A program made the position numbers and the translations under genes. A stretch of 64,000 bases of DNA from Colwellia polaris (GTDB lineage: Bacteria; Pseudomonadota; Gammaproteobacteria; Enterobacterales; Alteromonadaceae). The notes beneath the pieces were generated by a model that was not told the origin of the DNA, did no database searches, and saw nothing but the letters and a program-made list of their open reading frames with translations. The stretch covers positions 62,001 through 126,000 of the forward strand of contig NZ_NBOE01000014.1 in assembly GCF_002104515.1 (NCBI RefSeq), in the 5' to 3' direction. Of the stretch, positions 51,672-61,792 are shown in pieces (the stretch's first letter is position 1; each line of letters opens with the position of its first letter).

Positions 51672-52606
51672 TAGCTGTTGATGGTAATACCTTAGATTTA
51701 GCTGTGCTGGCCGTTTGGGCATTTATCTTTTTATTTCTTGCCTATAAATTTTTCCAAGCGATTTGTTTAGTGCCAACAAAATCTGCCTATATTGTAGAGC
51801 GCTTAGGTAAATATCGTTGCACCTTAGAAGCGGGTTTTCACTTATTATTACCCTTTATTGACCGTGTGGCGTTTATCCAAGATCTAAAAGAAGAAACAAT
51901 AGAAGTACCACCACAAGAGTGTTTCTCAAAAGATGAAGTTAATGTTGAAGTTGATGGCGTTATTTATATTCAGGTTATCGATGCCATAAAAGCAAGTTAC
52001 GGCATTACCGATTATCGCTTTGCAGCCATGCAGCTAGCACAAACCACAACTCGTTCAGTTATTGGTACTTTAGAGCTAGACCGCACCTTTGAAGAGCGAG
52101 ACATTATCAGCGCAAAAGTGGTAGAAGTGCTTGATAAAGCGGGTGAAAGTTGGGGCATAAGAGTGCATCGCTATGAAATAAAAAATATTACCCCACCAAT
52201 AACAGTTAGAAATGCGATGGAAATGCAAGTAAATGCTGAGCGAGAACGTCGCGCTATTTTAGCTAAAAGTTTAGGAGATAGAGCCAGTCGTATTAATCGC
52301 TCAGAAGGACAAATGACCGAGTTAATTAATTTGTCTGAAGGTGAAAAGCAACGCAGAATTAACTCCGCTGAAGGTAAAGCAGCAGAAATATTAGCCATTG
52401 CACAAGCAACGGGCGACTCTATCAGCAAGCTAGCGGCTGCCATTGAGCAACCCGGTGGACAACAAGCTTTAGACATGCAATTAAGTGAACAATACTTGCA
52501 ACAAATGAAAGGGTTAAGCCAGGCATCAACCAAAGTTATTCTGCCAGCCAACTTACTCGACTTTAAACAATGGTTAGCAACCGCCGGCATTCATAACAAG
52601 CTTTAA
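51668..52606 (+). CDS. SPFH/Band 7 (stomatin-like) protein 2
   Basis: This 312-residue paralogue of the preceding protein has one N-terminal helix (about residues 12-32), an SPFH domain (VERLGKYRCTLEAGFHLLLP, EETIEVPPQECFSKDEVNVE) and a similar coiled-coil tail (about 200-250, RINRSEGQMTELINLSEGEK). The ATG lies inside the stop region of the first SPFH gene, so the two are translationally coupled and the proteins probably act as a hetero-oligomer. This resembles HflK/HflC pairing, but both belong to the QmcA-like branch. A terminator follows. Confidence 0.92.
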   Translation: MIAVDGNTLDLAVLAVWAFIFLFLAYKFFQAICLVPTKSAYIVERLGKYRCTLEAGFHLLLPFIDRVAFIQDLKEETIEVPPQECFSKDEVNVEVDGVIYIQVIDAIKASYGITDYRFAAMQLAQTTTRSVIGTLELDRTFEERDIISAKVVEVLDKAGESWGIRVHRYEIKNITPPITVRNAMEMQVNAERERRAILAKSLGDRASRINRSEGQMTELINLSEGEKQRRINSAEGKAAEILAIAQATGDSISKLAAAIEQPGGQQALDMQLSEQYLQQMKGLSQASTKVILPANLLDFKQWLATAGIHNKL

Positions 52607-52643
52607 CATCGCCTTATTAATGATTAATACTTTTGCTAAATGT

Positions 52644-52672
52644 AAAAACCGACTTAACTAGTCGGTTTTTTT
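52644..52672 (+). terminator. Terminator after the SPFH operon
   Basis: AAAAACCGAC and GTCGGTTTTT form the stem around a short loop, followed by T2, 38 bases after the second SPFH stop. The stem is nearly the same as that of the hutU terminator at 50048-50072. Confidence 0.9.
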
Positions 52673-52732
52673 GCGAAAAATTTAATAGCAAAATAACCTT
52701 GATTGAGTCGCTATTATAAAGTTTTTAGAGGA

Positions 52733-53056
52733 TTAAATAAGCACAAAGGTAATTGACGCAATTAAAAGGATAGAACAAAGTAGCCAAATTTTATCAGATA
52801 TTTTTACTTTTTTATTACGATTAAACTCTCGGCACTTGCTCACCATTAAAAAAAATAAAGTGGTTATCAGTGCAATAAGAAAATGCGTTTGAATAGTAAT
52901 TAATTGTGCATTTTGCTCCCAGAGGAAAACTGGTCCGCTGTAATTTACAAAAAACAAATTTAACAACGAAACATGCGCCCATAACACAACAAACAATAAT
53001 GCCATTTTATATTGGTAAATTGCTTTTAATGTTTTTGTAATAATGTTTTTCGCCAT
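52733..53056 (-). CDS. Small hypothetical membrane protein
   Basis: This 107-residue protein has three or so hydrophobic segments (about residues 18-40, 52-70 and 87-107), with a basic loop between the second and third (KCREFNRNKKVKISDK). No family recognised. It is monocistronic on the minus strand, between the SPFH terminator and an SDR gene. Confidence 0.65.
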   Translation of the reverse strand: MAKNIITKTLKAIYQYKMALLFVVLWAHVSLLNLFFVNYSGPVFLWEQNAQLITIQTHFLIALITTLFFLMVSKCREFNRNKKVKISDKIWLLCSILLIASITFVLI

Positions 53057-53133
53057 AACTTTTAACCTTGCTTTACACTTTACTTTAAATCCTGACTTTA
53101 ACCTAAGTTACTAGCCTATTCGCTTTAATGAGC

Positions 53134-53991
53134 TTAACTACTTTCTTTTAACCACACTAATAGCTCGTCTTGCTGATAACGGTAATCTAATACTGCTCTT
53201 AATTTTTCACCGATAATTTTTTTACCTGTAGCAGGCTGTTGATCACAAACAAAATTTGGTACGGGTAAATTTAACGCAGCTGCAGCTACTTGATAATATT
53301 GCTGTCGATTACTATCAGTATTACTAACAACATTATAAGTGCAATGCTCCATATCAAGATTACTTGAGTCGATGAGTTGTTCAATAATGTTAACCACATC
53401 AATTTGGTGTACTAAATTAACTGGCGCATTCGGATTTTCGAACACACGCTTAGCTTGTAAAAATTTCCCTGGGTGGCGATTAGGCCCAACTAGCCCAGCG
53501 AGTCTTAAAATAGTTAAACGTTTAGTAAATTTTTCAGCTGCCTGTTCTGCCGCAACTAAACTGGCAACTTTTTCTGCACTTAACTCTAACTTACTTGTTT
53601 CATCAACCCGCCCTTGTAAGCCATTATAGATAGCGGTCGAATTCAATAAAATTATATGTTGTGTACCACCTAGCTCGGCTAAATGTATTAATTGTTGAAT
53701 TTTCAGCGGATAATCTACCCGGCCTTTCTTTAATTGCGGCGGTATCGCAATAATCAGCACAGATTGTTGAAACAAACTAACATCAACGTTGGTTATACTA
53801 TCGAGGTTATCAGCCGTTATCGCCTCCTCACTCAATGGTAAAACTAGCTTAGTTGCCGGTATAGCCAGATCGGCGAGTTTGTCAGACGTTTTTTTTGATT
53901 GATAACTGGCGATGATATCGATTTTATTTGCCATTAAACGTGTTGCTAGCGCTTGCCCTAGCCAGCCGCAACCAATAATACTAACACTCAT
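53134..53991 (-). CDS. NAD(P)-binding epimerase-like SDR protein (YeeZ-like)
   Basis: This 285-residue protein has an N-terminal Rossmann motif (SIIGCGWLGQALATRLMANK, the GxGxxG-like CGWLG pattern). An atypical extended-SDR layout follows, with LLNSTAIYNGLQGRVDETSK around the expected catalytic Ser/Tyr region. The later LAGLVGPNRHPGKFL segment is typical of YeeZ-like epimerase-related proteins of unknown substrate. No biosynthetic neighbours are present. Family placement is fairly secure; the reaction is unknown. Confidence 0.85.
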   Translation of the reverse strand: MSVSIIGCGWLGQALATRLMANKIDIIASYQSKKTSDKLADLAIPATKLVLPLSEEAITADNLDSITNVDVSLFQQSVLIIAIPPQLKKGRVDYPLKIQQLIHLAELGGTQHIILLNSTAIYNGLQGRVDETSKLELSAEKVASLVAAEQAAEKFTKRLTILRLAGLVGPNRHPGKFLQAKRVFENPNAPVNLVHQIDVVNIIEQLIDSSNLDMEHCTYNVVSNTDSNRQQYYQVAAAALNLPVPNFVCDQQPATGKKIIGEKLRAVLDYRYQQDELLVWLKESS

Positions 53992-54041
53992 TTTTAATAT
54001 TTCTCCGATACGAACAGAATATCAATTGTAAAAAGCTGCAT

Positions 54042-54536
54042 TTATTGCGTAATTGATCTGTGCTCTTTTATTGATTCAACCACTTCCTGGGCAACAGCAT
54101 TTGGCACTACAATAGTTAAATTATATTGCAATATTTTCCAGCCTTTTGGGGTGTTAATTAACACGCCAGTGCCTCGGCACAAACCGTAATTATCATTCTC
54201 TAATAACTCGTCAAAAAAAACGATATGGTTTGCTTGTGTGCCAGTGATATTTCGCTCGGTTGGTCGGTATAACCAACCTTTTCCTTCGTTGAAGTAAGAT
54301 TTTACAAACTCAGAAAATTCAGTTTTATTCCAGCGCTCGCTACTATCAGTGCCTAGAAAAATTGCACCTTGAGCTAATTGACCTAAATACTGTTCAACGT
54401 TTGCCTCACTTGCCGCTTGATGAAAATTGTCGAGTACAATATCGATCTCACCTTGAACAGTGTTCGTTAATGTTGCTGCATTTACTGTTTGGGTGAATAG
54501 ACTAAAAAATATAAACCCGAATATTATTTTAAACAT
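54042..54536 (-). CDS. Exported NTF2/SnoaL-like protein
   Basis: This 164-residue protein has a signal peptide (MFKIIFGFIFFSLFTQTVNA) and then a compact alpha+beta cone fold. The pattern FHQAASEANVEQYLGQLAQG with ERWNKTEFSEFVKSYFNEGK is typical of SnoaL/DUF4440-like nuclear-transport-factor-2 domains. Catalytic function is not evident. The ATG at 54536 is chosen because AGAGG lies 9 bases upstream; the frame is open to 54569. Neighbours give no clue to function. Confidence 0.8.
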   Translation of the reverse strand: MFKIIFGFIFFSLFTQTVNAATLTNTVQGEIDIVLDNFHQAASEANVEQYLGQLAQGAIFLGTDSSERWNKTEFSEFVKSYFNEGKGWLYRPTERNITGTQANHIVFFDELLENDNYGLCRGTGVLINTPKGWKILQYNLTIVVPNAVAQEVVESIKEHRSITQ

Positions 54537-54628
54537 AACCATCAGCCTCTTGTTTAAGTATTTCGTCATAATAACTTAATTATAATTTTTGAATAAACTA
54601 TCTATATTGGTTGAATGCAACATGTCAG

Positions 54629-55525
54629 CTATGTGCGCTTGGCCATTGCAACATAAGATCCGGTAAACACCGCAGCAACTTTGTCACCACAACATACTTC
54701 AACATCAATATTAAAACGAGCATTTTTACCTTCAGCTAGTGGCTCAGTATTACCTTCAACTAACCGTAACAAGGTTTGGGCATGAGCTACGCCCTCAAGC
54801 GGTGCAAGGTATTTAATATTGCCTTTTGCTAGCACTATGTCGGCATGCTGCGTTTGTGCCTGTAAAACAAAATATACCCATGCCCAGCCAGTTAAGGTCG
54901 CCATAGTATAAATACTGCCAGCAAACATAGTGTTATGCAGATTTTTATTAAAGCTAGGCTCGCACGTAGTCAGTAGTTTTTCTTGGTCAAAAAAAGCAAC
55001 ATTCATATTCATTGCTTTACTTAGTGGAATAGTTTCATGCCAAAGCTGTTGTAAATTATCGGCTATTTTTGTTAAATGTTGCATAGGGACTGCAATATTT
55101 TTGATCATTTTAACGTGGCTAACAGCATTATAAAGCGTATGAGAATAGCCCACATTGATGTAGTTACTTTTCTGATAAAAACCAATCGCTTTTTCACGAG
55201 CATTTAACTCAATGGTTTTCACACCCACTTGAGCAGCTAAAAGCTCTAACTCATCAATAAGTAACTTTCCTAGACCTTCGCCATGTAATTCATCCGATAT
55301 TGCCATATAGCGAATTTGTGCATGAAATTGGCTAGTTTTATGTAGCCGGCCAACACCAACAATGTTATCCGTATCGTCAACAATCACACGGTGGTATGAT
55401 TGTGATTCTAGCTCATCCTTTTCGCTACCTAGCGGTTGCTGCCATGGTTTGCGAAGAGCTTGCCATCGCAGTTGATAATATTTTGCTAACTCAGCTTTAT
55501 TTTTTGGTGCTCTACATTTGTACAT
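54629..55525 (-). CDS. Fused GNAT acetyltransferase and YiiD-type thioesterase
   Basis: This 298-residue two-domain protein has an N-terminal GNAT domain (about residues 1-140, with the acetyl-CoA loop in SDELHGEGLGKLLIDELELL). A C-terminal hotdog thioesterase-like YiiD_C domain follows (about 150-295: NLHNTMFAGSIYTMATLTGW, VLAKGNIKYLAPL). The same fusion is known from E. coli YiiD/FabY, where the C-terminal half is a putative thioesterase involved in fatty acid initiation. The reaction here is unproven. It is monocistronic and divergent from the spermidine-synthase-like gene. Confidence 0.88.
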   Translation of the reverse strand: MYKCRAPKNKAELAKYYQLRWQALRKPWQQPLGSEKDELESQSYHRVIVDDTDNIVGVGRLHKTSQFHAQIRYMAISDELHGEGLGKLLIDELELLAAQVGVKTIELNAREKAIGFYQKSNYINVGYSHTLYNAVSHVKMIKNIAVPMQHLTKIADNLQQLWHETIPLSKAMNMNVAFFDQEKLLTTCEPSFNKNLHNTMFAGSIYTMATLTGWAWVYFVLQAQTQHADIVLAKGNIKYLAPLEGVAHAQTLLRLVEGNTEPLAEGKNARFNIDVEVCCGDKVAAVFTGSYVAMAKRT

Positions 55526-55580
55526 TGTCTATGATTAATCTTATGCCAATGAAAAATTCATTTTAGGAGTTTAATAACAC

Positions 55581-56351
55581 GTGAAACTAACTCAACATGT
55601 TAACCAAGGCCAACTAGTTTACCTGAGTAACACAGAAGACCAAATAACCATTAACGAAAATTCGTATTATCGTTGGTTAGCTTTTGATGACGTAATTCAA
55701 AGTGTTATGCATTTACGCTGCCCTGCTAAATTAACCTTACCGCACCACTATGCGGTTTTAATGCCTTTATTGTTTTTTAAGCCCGAAAAAGTAATAGAGT
55801 TAGGACTCGGCGGAGGTAATTTAAGTCGATTTTTAAGCGCTTTACAGCCAGGTATTGATATAATAAGTGTTGAGTTATCTCAAACGGTTATCGACTGTTT
55901 TCAAGGTTATTTCAACCCACTAAAGTACGCCATTAAAATCGAAAAAAATGAAGCATTAAAGTGGCTACAGCAAGAGCATTCTTCAACAACACGGGCTGCT
56001 GACTGGCTCATATGTGACGTTTATCAGCATCATGCAAAAAGCTTCCAAAGCCGTGTTAATCTTTTAACGGCTTTAATAGAAAATTTGCAAGAAAATGGCT
56101 GTTTAACTATTAATTTACCTGATCTTGACGATCACGAAATTAATCTCTGTTTAACGATTTTAAAACAACTACAAAGTTCACATCATATTATTTATTTTCA
56201 TATTCCGCGTTATCTTAATGTAGTTATACACTTGCTACCAAAACATTGGCTTATTGATAACCTAAAAAAACGCTCAAAAAAAACTTATTTATCTCCTACA
56301 CAATACCTTAGGTGGAAAAGTTTTTTTAGCCATTATATGAATGCAAATTAA
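55581..56351 (+). CDS. Spermidine-synthase-like methyltransferase-fold protein
   Basis: This 256-residue protein has a Rossmann-like SAM/dcSAM-binding fold with motif I as VIELGLGGGNLSRFLSAL and a later WLICDVYQHHAKSF strand. The order resembles spermidine synthases (SpeE) but is shorter and divergent. The typical SpeE DGG loop is not clear, and no speD lies nearby, so true polyamine synthesis is doubtful. The start is the GTG at 55581, with AGGAG about 11 bases upstream. It is convergent with dtd, 3 bases apart. Confidence 0.82.
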   Translation: MKLTQHVNQGQLVYLSNTEDQITINENSYYRWLAFDDVIQSVMHLRCPAKLTLPHHYAVLMPLLFFKPEKVIELGLGGGNLSRFLSALQPGIDIISVELSQTVIDCFQGYFNPLKYAIKIEKNEALKWLQQEHSSTTRAADWLICDVYQHHAKSFQSRVNLLTALIENLQENGCLTINLPDLDDHEINLCLTILKQLQSSHHIIYFHIPRYLNVVIHLLPKHWLIDNLKKRSKKTYLSPTQYLRWKSFFSHYMNAN

Positions 56352-56354
56352 CAA

Positions 56355-56792
56355 TCAAGCCTGTAAATTAATGGTAACAGGGCCATCGTTTAACAACCTA
56401 ACTTGCATATCTGCACCGAACACTCCGGTTGGTACTTTAAAACCTAAGTTACGCAATTGTGAACAAAAATATTGATACAATTTATCGCTTAACTCTGCTG
56501 GTGCAGCCCGGGTGAAGCTTGGGCGTAAACCTTTTGTAGTATTTGCTGCCAACGTAAACTGTGAAACTACCAGTATTTCGCCACCAACTTGTTTAACATT
56601 TAAGTTCATTTTGCCATTTTCATCAGAGAAAATTCTATAACCTGCCACACGCTCAGCTAAGCGCTTAGCTTTTACCTCAGTATCTTCAGGTTCAATAGCT
56701 AATAATACCAATAAGCCCTGTTCAATTTCACCGACAATATTATTATTAACACTGACACTTGCTTCGGTAACTCTTTGCAATAATGCGATCAT
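56355..56792 (-). CDS. dtd: D-aminoacyl-tRNA deacylase
   Basis: This 145-residue enzyme removes D-amino acids and glycine mischarged onto tRNA. It begins [20 protein letters not shown]. It has the [17 protein letters not shown] motif and the C-terminal NDGPVTINL, i.e. the Gly-cisPro site. Its start codon directly abuts the stop codon of the preceding pip gene, so the two are cotranscribed. Confidence 0.97.
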   Translation of the reverse strand: MIALLQRVTEASVSVNNNIVGEIEQGLLVLLAIEPEDTEVKAKRLAERVAGYRIFSDENGKMNLNVKQVGGEILVVSQFTLAANTTKGLRPSFTRAAPAELSDKLYQYFCSQLRNLGFKVPTGVFGADMQVRLLNDGPVTINLQA

Positions 56793-57767
56793 TTACTCAA
56801 CGCTCTGTTCTGCAATAAAATTTGCCATAGTATCTGCTGCCTTACAGAATCCATCAATAGTTTGTAATTCAAAACCACTATGCCCAGCTTGCGGCAAAAT
56901 TTGTAACTGTGCGCTTGGCCAATGTTGTACCAATTTATCAGCACTATGCAGAGGACAAACCATGTCATAACGACCGTGAAGAATGATGGCAGGAATATCT
57001 TTAATATTATCAATTGAAGCGAGGATTTCACCTTCGTCAATAAAACAATGATTGACGAAGTAATGACTCGATATTTTTGCCATACACAATGCGCGATGGG
57101 GGTAATCATCATCTTGAATTTCTGCAGGGCTATGTGGTGCTAGAGTTGACAGCCTTAGCTCCCATAAACACCAAGCTTTACTTGCGGCTATTGCAGCAAT
57201 TTCGTTAGGTCCCGTCAATACATCGTAATAACCTTGAAGCACACTTACATTGTTAATGTTAGCAACTTGCTCGGTGAATTCTCGATAATATTCTGGAAAA
57301 AAACTCGCCGCACCACTGGCGTTATATAGCCAGTTGTACTCTGCTTTTGTACCAAGGAAAATACCACGTAAAATAAAACCTAATATTGCCTGCGGATACT
57401 TAATTCCATAAAGCAAAGCCAATGTGGTTCCCCAGGAGCCTCCTGAAACTAGCCAACGTGATATAGATAAATGTTTTCTAATAACTTCAAGATCAGCGAC
57501 TAAATGATGTGGCGTATTATCATTTAGGCTCGGCGATGGTTTAGAGCGGCCACAACCACGTTGATCGAATAAAATGATACGATATTTTTCTGGGTCAAAA
57601 TAACGCCGATGATTTTTACTTGAACCGCCACCAGGGCCACCATGAAGGTAAACAACTGCGATACCATTTGGGTTGCCCGATTGTTCTATATAGAGCTGAT
57701 GTCCGTCACCAACATCAAGCCACTCTTGATGATAAACCGCAATATTTGGAAAAAGCACTCTCGACAT
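56793..57767 (-). CDS. pip: Prolyl aminopeptidase (alpha/beta hydrolase)
   Basis: This 324-residue S33 peptidase removes N-terminal proline from peptides. It has the oxyanion-hole VVYLHGGPGGGSSKNHRRYF, the FDQRGCGRSKP block and the nucleophile elbow GGSWGTTLALLYG. The distal catalytic Asp lies in ILHGRYDMVCP and the His in LPQAGHSG. Length and motifs are typical for proteobacterial Pip. It is followed immediately by dtd. Confidence 0.96.
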   Translation of the reverse strand: MSRVLFPNIAVYHQEWLDVGDGHQLYIEQSGNPNGIAVVYLHGGPGGGSSKNHRRYFDPEKYRIILFDQRGCGRSKPSPSLNDNTPHHLVADLEVIRKHLSISRWLVSGGSWGTTLALLYGIKYPQAILGFILRGIFLGTKAEYNWLYNASGAASFFPEYYREFTEQVANINNVSVLQGYYDVLTGPNEIAAIAASKAWCLWELRLSTLAPHSPAEIQDDDYPHRALCMAKISSHYFVNHCFIDEGEILASIDNIKDIPAIILHGRYDMVCPLHSADKLVQHWPSAQLQILPQAGHSGFELQTIDGFCKAADTMANFIAEQSVE

Positions 57768-57820
57768 ATACCGTTCCTTTTATTAGCTCTACTCGCTTTG
57801 TAGTTATCAGATTATAGGGG

Positions 57821-58699
57821 TTAATCAACCTCTTGCTCAGATAATTCAGCTTTTTGTTGGTCATCAAAGTCTTCTAACGAAACAGTAAATAGTGCGCCAA
57901 TCAATACCACTAGCCAACTCAAATACACCCATAAAAATAAAATAGGAATACTTGATAATGCGCCATATATCGCCTGATAAGACGGTATTTGTGTTACATA
58001 CTCAGCAAAGGCTTTTTTGGCGATTTCAAATAATATTGCTGCTAATACCGCTCCTGCTATAGCAAACTTAACTGGAATAATCTTATTCGGCACAACCATA
58101 TATAAAATAAAAAAGGCTGTAGTAGATGCGATTAAAGGCAAGGCTCGAACAAAAACATTCGTTATACCCAATAAGTCATAATCGCCTATCGAGACTAGCG
58201 AAATTATATAGGAGCTAATGACGAGGCTACTACCAACTAATACTGGCCCTAAAGTTAACACCATCCAATACATGGAAAACGAAGTAATAATTCTGCGCTT
58301 TTCAGTAACTCGCCATAATTTATTTAAACACTTATCTATAGCCGAAATAAGCATCATGGCCAAAATGAATAATGCACTAATCGCTACCGCAGACATTTTA
58401 GAAGCATTACTGACGAAGCCTGTAATATGCTCTTGAACTACATCGCCTGAAGCAGGTACAAAATTAATATAGACGAAGTTTTCGATTAACTCTCTAATAT
58501 CGGAAAATATAGGAAAAGCCGTCATCATGGACAACATCACTACCATTAAAGGTACTAATGACATCAAGGTAACATAAGATAAATACCCTGCGGTGACATG
58601 AATACGCTCTGATTGAAAGTTTTCTACAAACAAGCGTAAAAAACCAAGCCCTTGCTCTACGAAACGATGTTGTTTTATTTTTTCTAATTTAGAATGCAT
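57821..58699 (-). CDS. YihY/BrkB family inner-membrane protein
   Basis: This 292-residue protein has about six transmembrane helices of the YihY (virulence factor BrkB) family. The opening [20 protein letters not shown] and the later [15 protein letters not shown] and [21 protein letters not shown] stretches are conserved. The family was once misnamed RNase BN. Its function is not firmly known (possibly lipid or solute related). It ends in an acidic tail. Monocistronic, 53 bases beyond the pip start. Confidence 0.93.
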   Translation of the reverse strand: MHSKLEKIKQHRFVEQGLGFLRLFVENFQSERIHVTAGYLSYVTLMSLVPLMVVMLSMMTAFPIFSDIRELIENFVYINFVPASGDVVQEHITGFVSNASKMSAVAISALFILAMMLISAIDKCLNKLWRVTEKRRIITSFSMYWMVLTLGPVLVGSSLVISSYIISLVSIGDYDLLGITNVFVRALPLIASTTAFFILYMVVPNKIIPVKFAIAGAVLAAILFEIAKKAFAEYVTQIPSYQAIYGALSSIPILFLWVYLSWLVVLIGALFTVSLEDFDDQQKAELSEQEVD

Positions 58700-59062
58700 A
58701 TATATTACTAGTTAACACTATTAACTTTATATTAAGGCAATGAATAAAATAACGGTAGTGATAATCGCATAATTTTCCTTTTAAGCTACTGAATAAACTG
58801 AACTAGCCTTTTTTATCAATTTTTTGGTTGTTATATTTACAGGTAAGCTACCGATAAGATTCAGCTATAGGATAGCTAATCCCCATCAGTGAAGGCTAAA
58901 TAAGAGCGTCTCGATTGATATAATGTTTGCATTTACTGCTTAACTCAGACCATTAAAAATAGTTTTAATATTTTGAGCTATTTAGATGTTAGTTGTTTGA
59001 TATCTATAAAAAAGGAGTAGGCAATAACTTAACTACTGTTCTAACATTTTTTAAAAAGATGA
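58700..59062. other. 363-base gap, nothing recognised
   Basis: AT-rich sequence between the YihY-family gene and the small ORF at 59063. I find no credible ORF, repeat or hairpin. It presumably contains the promoter of the YihY-family gene and the end of the small-ORF transcript. Confidence 0.4.
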
Positions 59063-59227
59063 TTAATACAAAGGGGGGAGTTTCGCTATATCTTCTTCAG
59101 GCCAGTTAGATAGTTGATTAATTTCTGCAAGTAACGTCGAGAGTTGTTTGATATGATTCTGACTTGCAATACCTTGTTCAAATAAATCGCTTAATTTTTG
59201 TAACTTTCTTAGTTGTTCGGGTGACAT
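59063..59227 (-). CDS. Small helical protein A (54 residues)
   Basis: The 54-residue ORF starts MSPEQLRKLQKLSDLFEQGI and ends KLPPLY. It has AAGGA about 9 bases before the ATG. The sequence is predicted to be amphipathic helical. The L-x-K-L-x-x-L-F-E segment is shared with the next small ORF upstream (59276-59458, LTRLNCLFEK), so the two are likely paralogues. I recognise no family, and it is too short for functional assignment. Confidence 0.6.
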   Translation of the reverse strand: MSPEQLRKLQKLSDLFEQGIASQNHIKQLSTLLAEINQLSNWPEEDIAKLPPLY

Positions 59228-59275
59228 TAGAAATTTTCCTTTTTCTATTGTTATTTTTCATTGCATAATTAAATG

Positions 59276-59458
59276 CTAAATAGCGGTTTTTACTACTTTA
59301 AAGGGTAAAGTAATTACTTTACTTTTATTCTGATTTCTTCCCTCATTAACATATTCATTATATAGCTGTTTTAACTCATGTTGCTCTACTAATTTTGCAT
59401 TATTGTCTAAAGCTTTCTCAAATAAGCAATTAAGCCTAGTTAATTTAATTGCATCCAT
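59276..59458 (-). CDS. Small helical protein B (60 residues)
   Basis: This 60-residue protein starts MDAIKLTRLNCLFEKALDNN. It has a very strong GGGAGG ribosome-binding site 8 bases upstream, which favours ATG 59458 over the longer frame up to 59527. The C-terminal end is basic with a hydrophobic tip (VITLPFKVVKTAI). It lies 48 bases before the ATG of small protein A on the same strand and shares the L-R/K-L-x-x-LFE motif with it. They may form a two-gene operon of related microproteins; the role is unknown. Confidence 0.65.
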   Translation of the reverse strand: MDAIKLTRLNCLFEKALDNNAKLVEQHELKQLYNEYVNEGRNQNKSKVITLPFKVVKTAI

Positions 59459-59728
59459 GGTAATTACCTCCCTAATATCCAAACAATAACTAACACCACA
59501 TTCATTAAATATAGCAGTTATTACCATTTCTAAAAGGTAGACAAAAATAATTATATAATTATTTTAATATCATTGATAACTCACCACCAAAACATGACTA
59601 TATTCCATTGATTTTATTAAACTTAATCGAGTGAGTTAACAAGAAAAAACAATTCGGTAAGTAAGTACTTGAGACATGTCTTACATTAGTTGCTGCTTTA
59701 ACTTCCCTTTTAAATGAACAGAAACAAA

Positions 59729-59758
59729 AAAGCCATCTGAATTAATTCAGATGGCTTT
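59729..59758 (-). terminator. Terminator of typA
   Basis: AAAGCCATCTGAATT and AATTCAGATGGCTTT form a fully palindromic 15-bp stem, 21 bases beyond the typA stop, with an A-run that becomes a T-run on the minus strand. Confidence 0.9.
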
Positions 59759-59779
59759 ATATAAGTTGTTGTAGCTTAG

Positions 59780-61597
59780 TTACTTAGCAGCACGACCTTC
59801 ACGTTTACGATCGCTTTCTTTTAAGAACTTTTTACGAATACGAATATTGTCCGGTGTAACTTCCACTAACTCATCATTATCAATAAACTCAAGCGCTTGC
59901 TCAAGTGACATAATGATAGGTGGCGTTAACGTTTGTGCTTCATCAGTACCTGATGAACGAACGTTTGTTAATTGCTTACCTTTAAGTGCGTTTACGGTTA
60001 AATCGTTATCTCTGCTATGAATACCAATAACTTGGCCTTCATAAATATCAACACCATGACCAATCAACATACGACCACGAGATTGTAAGTTGAATATCGC
60101 GTTAGTTAGTGCTTTACCGGTAGCGTTAGCGATCATTACACCATTTTTACGTTGACCAATATCGCCGCCTTTATGTGGGCCATATTCGAAGAATGTATGG
60201 TAAATCAAGCCAGAGCCTGAAGTTAATGTCATAAACTCGGTTTGGAAACCAATCAAGCCACGACTTGGCATGATGAAATCCATACGAATACGACCCGTAC
60301 CGTCTGGTGCCATATCAGTTAACTCAGCTTTACGAACACCCATTCTTTCCATGATAGGACCTTGATGCTGTTCTTCAACATCAATAGTAACGGTTTCATA
60401 AGGTTCTTGTAATTCGCCATTTACTTCACGAATAATAACTTCTGGACGTGATACTGCAATTTCAAAACCTTCACGACGCATGTTTTCAATTAGGATACCT
60501 AAGTGAAGTTCACCGCGGCCTGATACTTTAAATTTATCTGCATCTTCTAATTGCTCAACACGTAAAGCAACGTTATGCACTAACTCTTTATCTAAACGGT
60601 CTTTGATATTACGAGAAGTAACAAATTTACCTTCTTTACCACAAAATGGTGAAGTATTTACTTGGAAAGTCATGTTGATAGTTGGTTCATCAACAGACAG
60701 CGCAGGTAAGCCTTCAACTTCTGTTGGACAACATATTGTATCAGAGATTTTTAACTCACCTAAGCCTGTAATAGCAATAATATCACCAGCAAAGCCTTCA
60801 GCGATATCATGACGTTCTAAACCTAAATAGCCAAATACTTTACCTACTTTAGCATTATGAACGCCACCGTTAGCTAAGTTAATGGTTACTTGTTGGTTTG
60901 GTTTAACAGAACCACGCGTAATACGACCAACACCGATAACACCCAAATATGAGCTGTAATCAAGTTGAGATATTTGCATTTGGAATGGGCCGTCAGGATC
61001 CGCTTTTGGTGCAGGCACTTCATTAAGGATAGTGTCGAACAAAGGGGTCATGTCAGTGCCAGTTTCGCCCTCTTCAAGCGAAGCCCAACCATTAATTGCT
61101 GATGCGTAAACAACTTTAAAGTCAAGTTGTTCATCAGTAGCACCAAGGTTATCGAATAATTCGAAAACTTGATCCATAACCCAATCAGGACGAGAGCCCG
61201 GCTTATCAACTTTATTGATAACCACGATCGGCTTTAAACCTTGAGCAAACGCTTTTTTCGTTACGAAACGCGTTTGAGGCATAGGACCTTCTTGTGCATC
61301 TACAATAAGTAGCACTGAGTCTACCATTGACATAACACGCTCTACTTCGCCACCGAAGTCAGCATGGCCAGGAGTATCTACAATATTTACACGATAGTCG
61401 TTCCAGTTAATAGCCGTGTTTTTAGCTAAGATTGTGATACCACGTTCTTTTTCGATATCGTTCGAGTCCATCGTACGTTCTTCTAGACCGCCACGCGCAT
61501 CTAGTGTACCTGACTGCTCAAGTAATTTATCAACTAAAGTGGTTTTTCCGTGGTCAACGTGAGCAATAATTGCCACATTTCTTAATTTATCTAACAC
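59780..61597 (-). CDS. typA: Translational GTPase TypA/BipA
   Basis: This 605-residue ribosome-binding GTPase is needed for stress and low-temperature growth and 50S assembly. It has G1 [16 protein letters not shown]2 ERGITI, G3 [20 protein letters not shown] and G4 [16 protein letters not shown]-terminal TypA-specific domain follows ([20 protein letters not shown]). Length is normal. It is divergent from glnA across a 345-base region that holds the glnA control sites, as in many gammaproteobacteria. Confidence 0.97.
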   Translation of the reverse strand: MLDKLRNVAIIAHVDHGKTTLVDKLLEQSGTLDARGGLEERTMDSNDIEKERGITILAKNTAINWNDYRVNIVDTPGHADFGGEVERVMSMVDSVLLIVDAQEGPMPQTRFVTKKAFAQGLKPIVVINKVDKPGSRPDWVMDQVFELFDNLGATDEQLDFKVVYASAINGWASLEEGETGTDMTPLFDTILNEVPAPKADPDGPFQMQISQLDYSSYLGVIGVGRITRGSVKPNQQVTINLANGGVHNAKVGKVFGYLGLERHDIAEGFAGDIIAITGLGELKISDTICCPTEVEGLPALSVDEPTINMTFQVNTSPFCGKEGKFVTSRNIKDRLDKELVHNVALRVEQLEDADKFKVSGRGELHLGILIENMRREGFEIAVSRPEVIIREVNGELQEPYETVTIDVEEQHQGPIMERMGVRKAELTDMAPDGTGRIRMDFIMPSRGLIGFQTEFMTLTSGSGLIYHTFFEYGPHKGGDIGQRKNGVMIANATGKALTNAIFNLQSRGRMLIGHGVDIYEGQVIGIHSRDNDLTVNALKGKQLTNVRSSGTDEAQTLTPPIIMSLEQALEFIDNDELVEVTPDNIRIRKKFLKESDRKREGRAAK

Positions 61598-61792
61598 AGG
61601 CGTTACTCGCTGTTACTATCGTTTATTGCTATTCCAAGCAGTTAAACGAAATAGGGCTACAATTGGGCGCGTATTATACAGTAGAAGTCTTCGCAAAGAC
61701 ACCAGATAATAAAATTTAACCAACAAAATAAATTACCACTGATATACTAAGATAATTAAATCAGTGCAGGCGCACCACAATGCAGCACGCAG

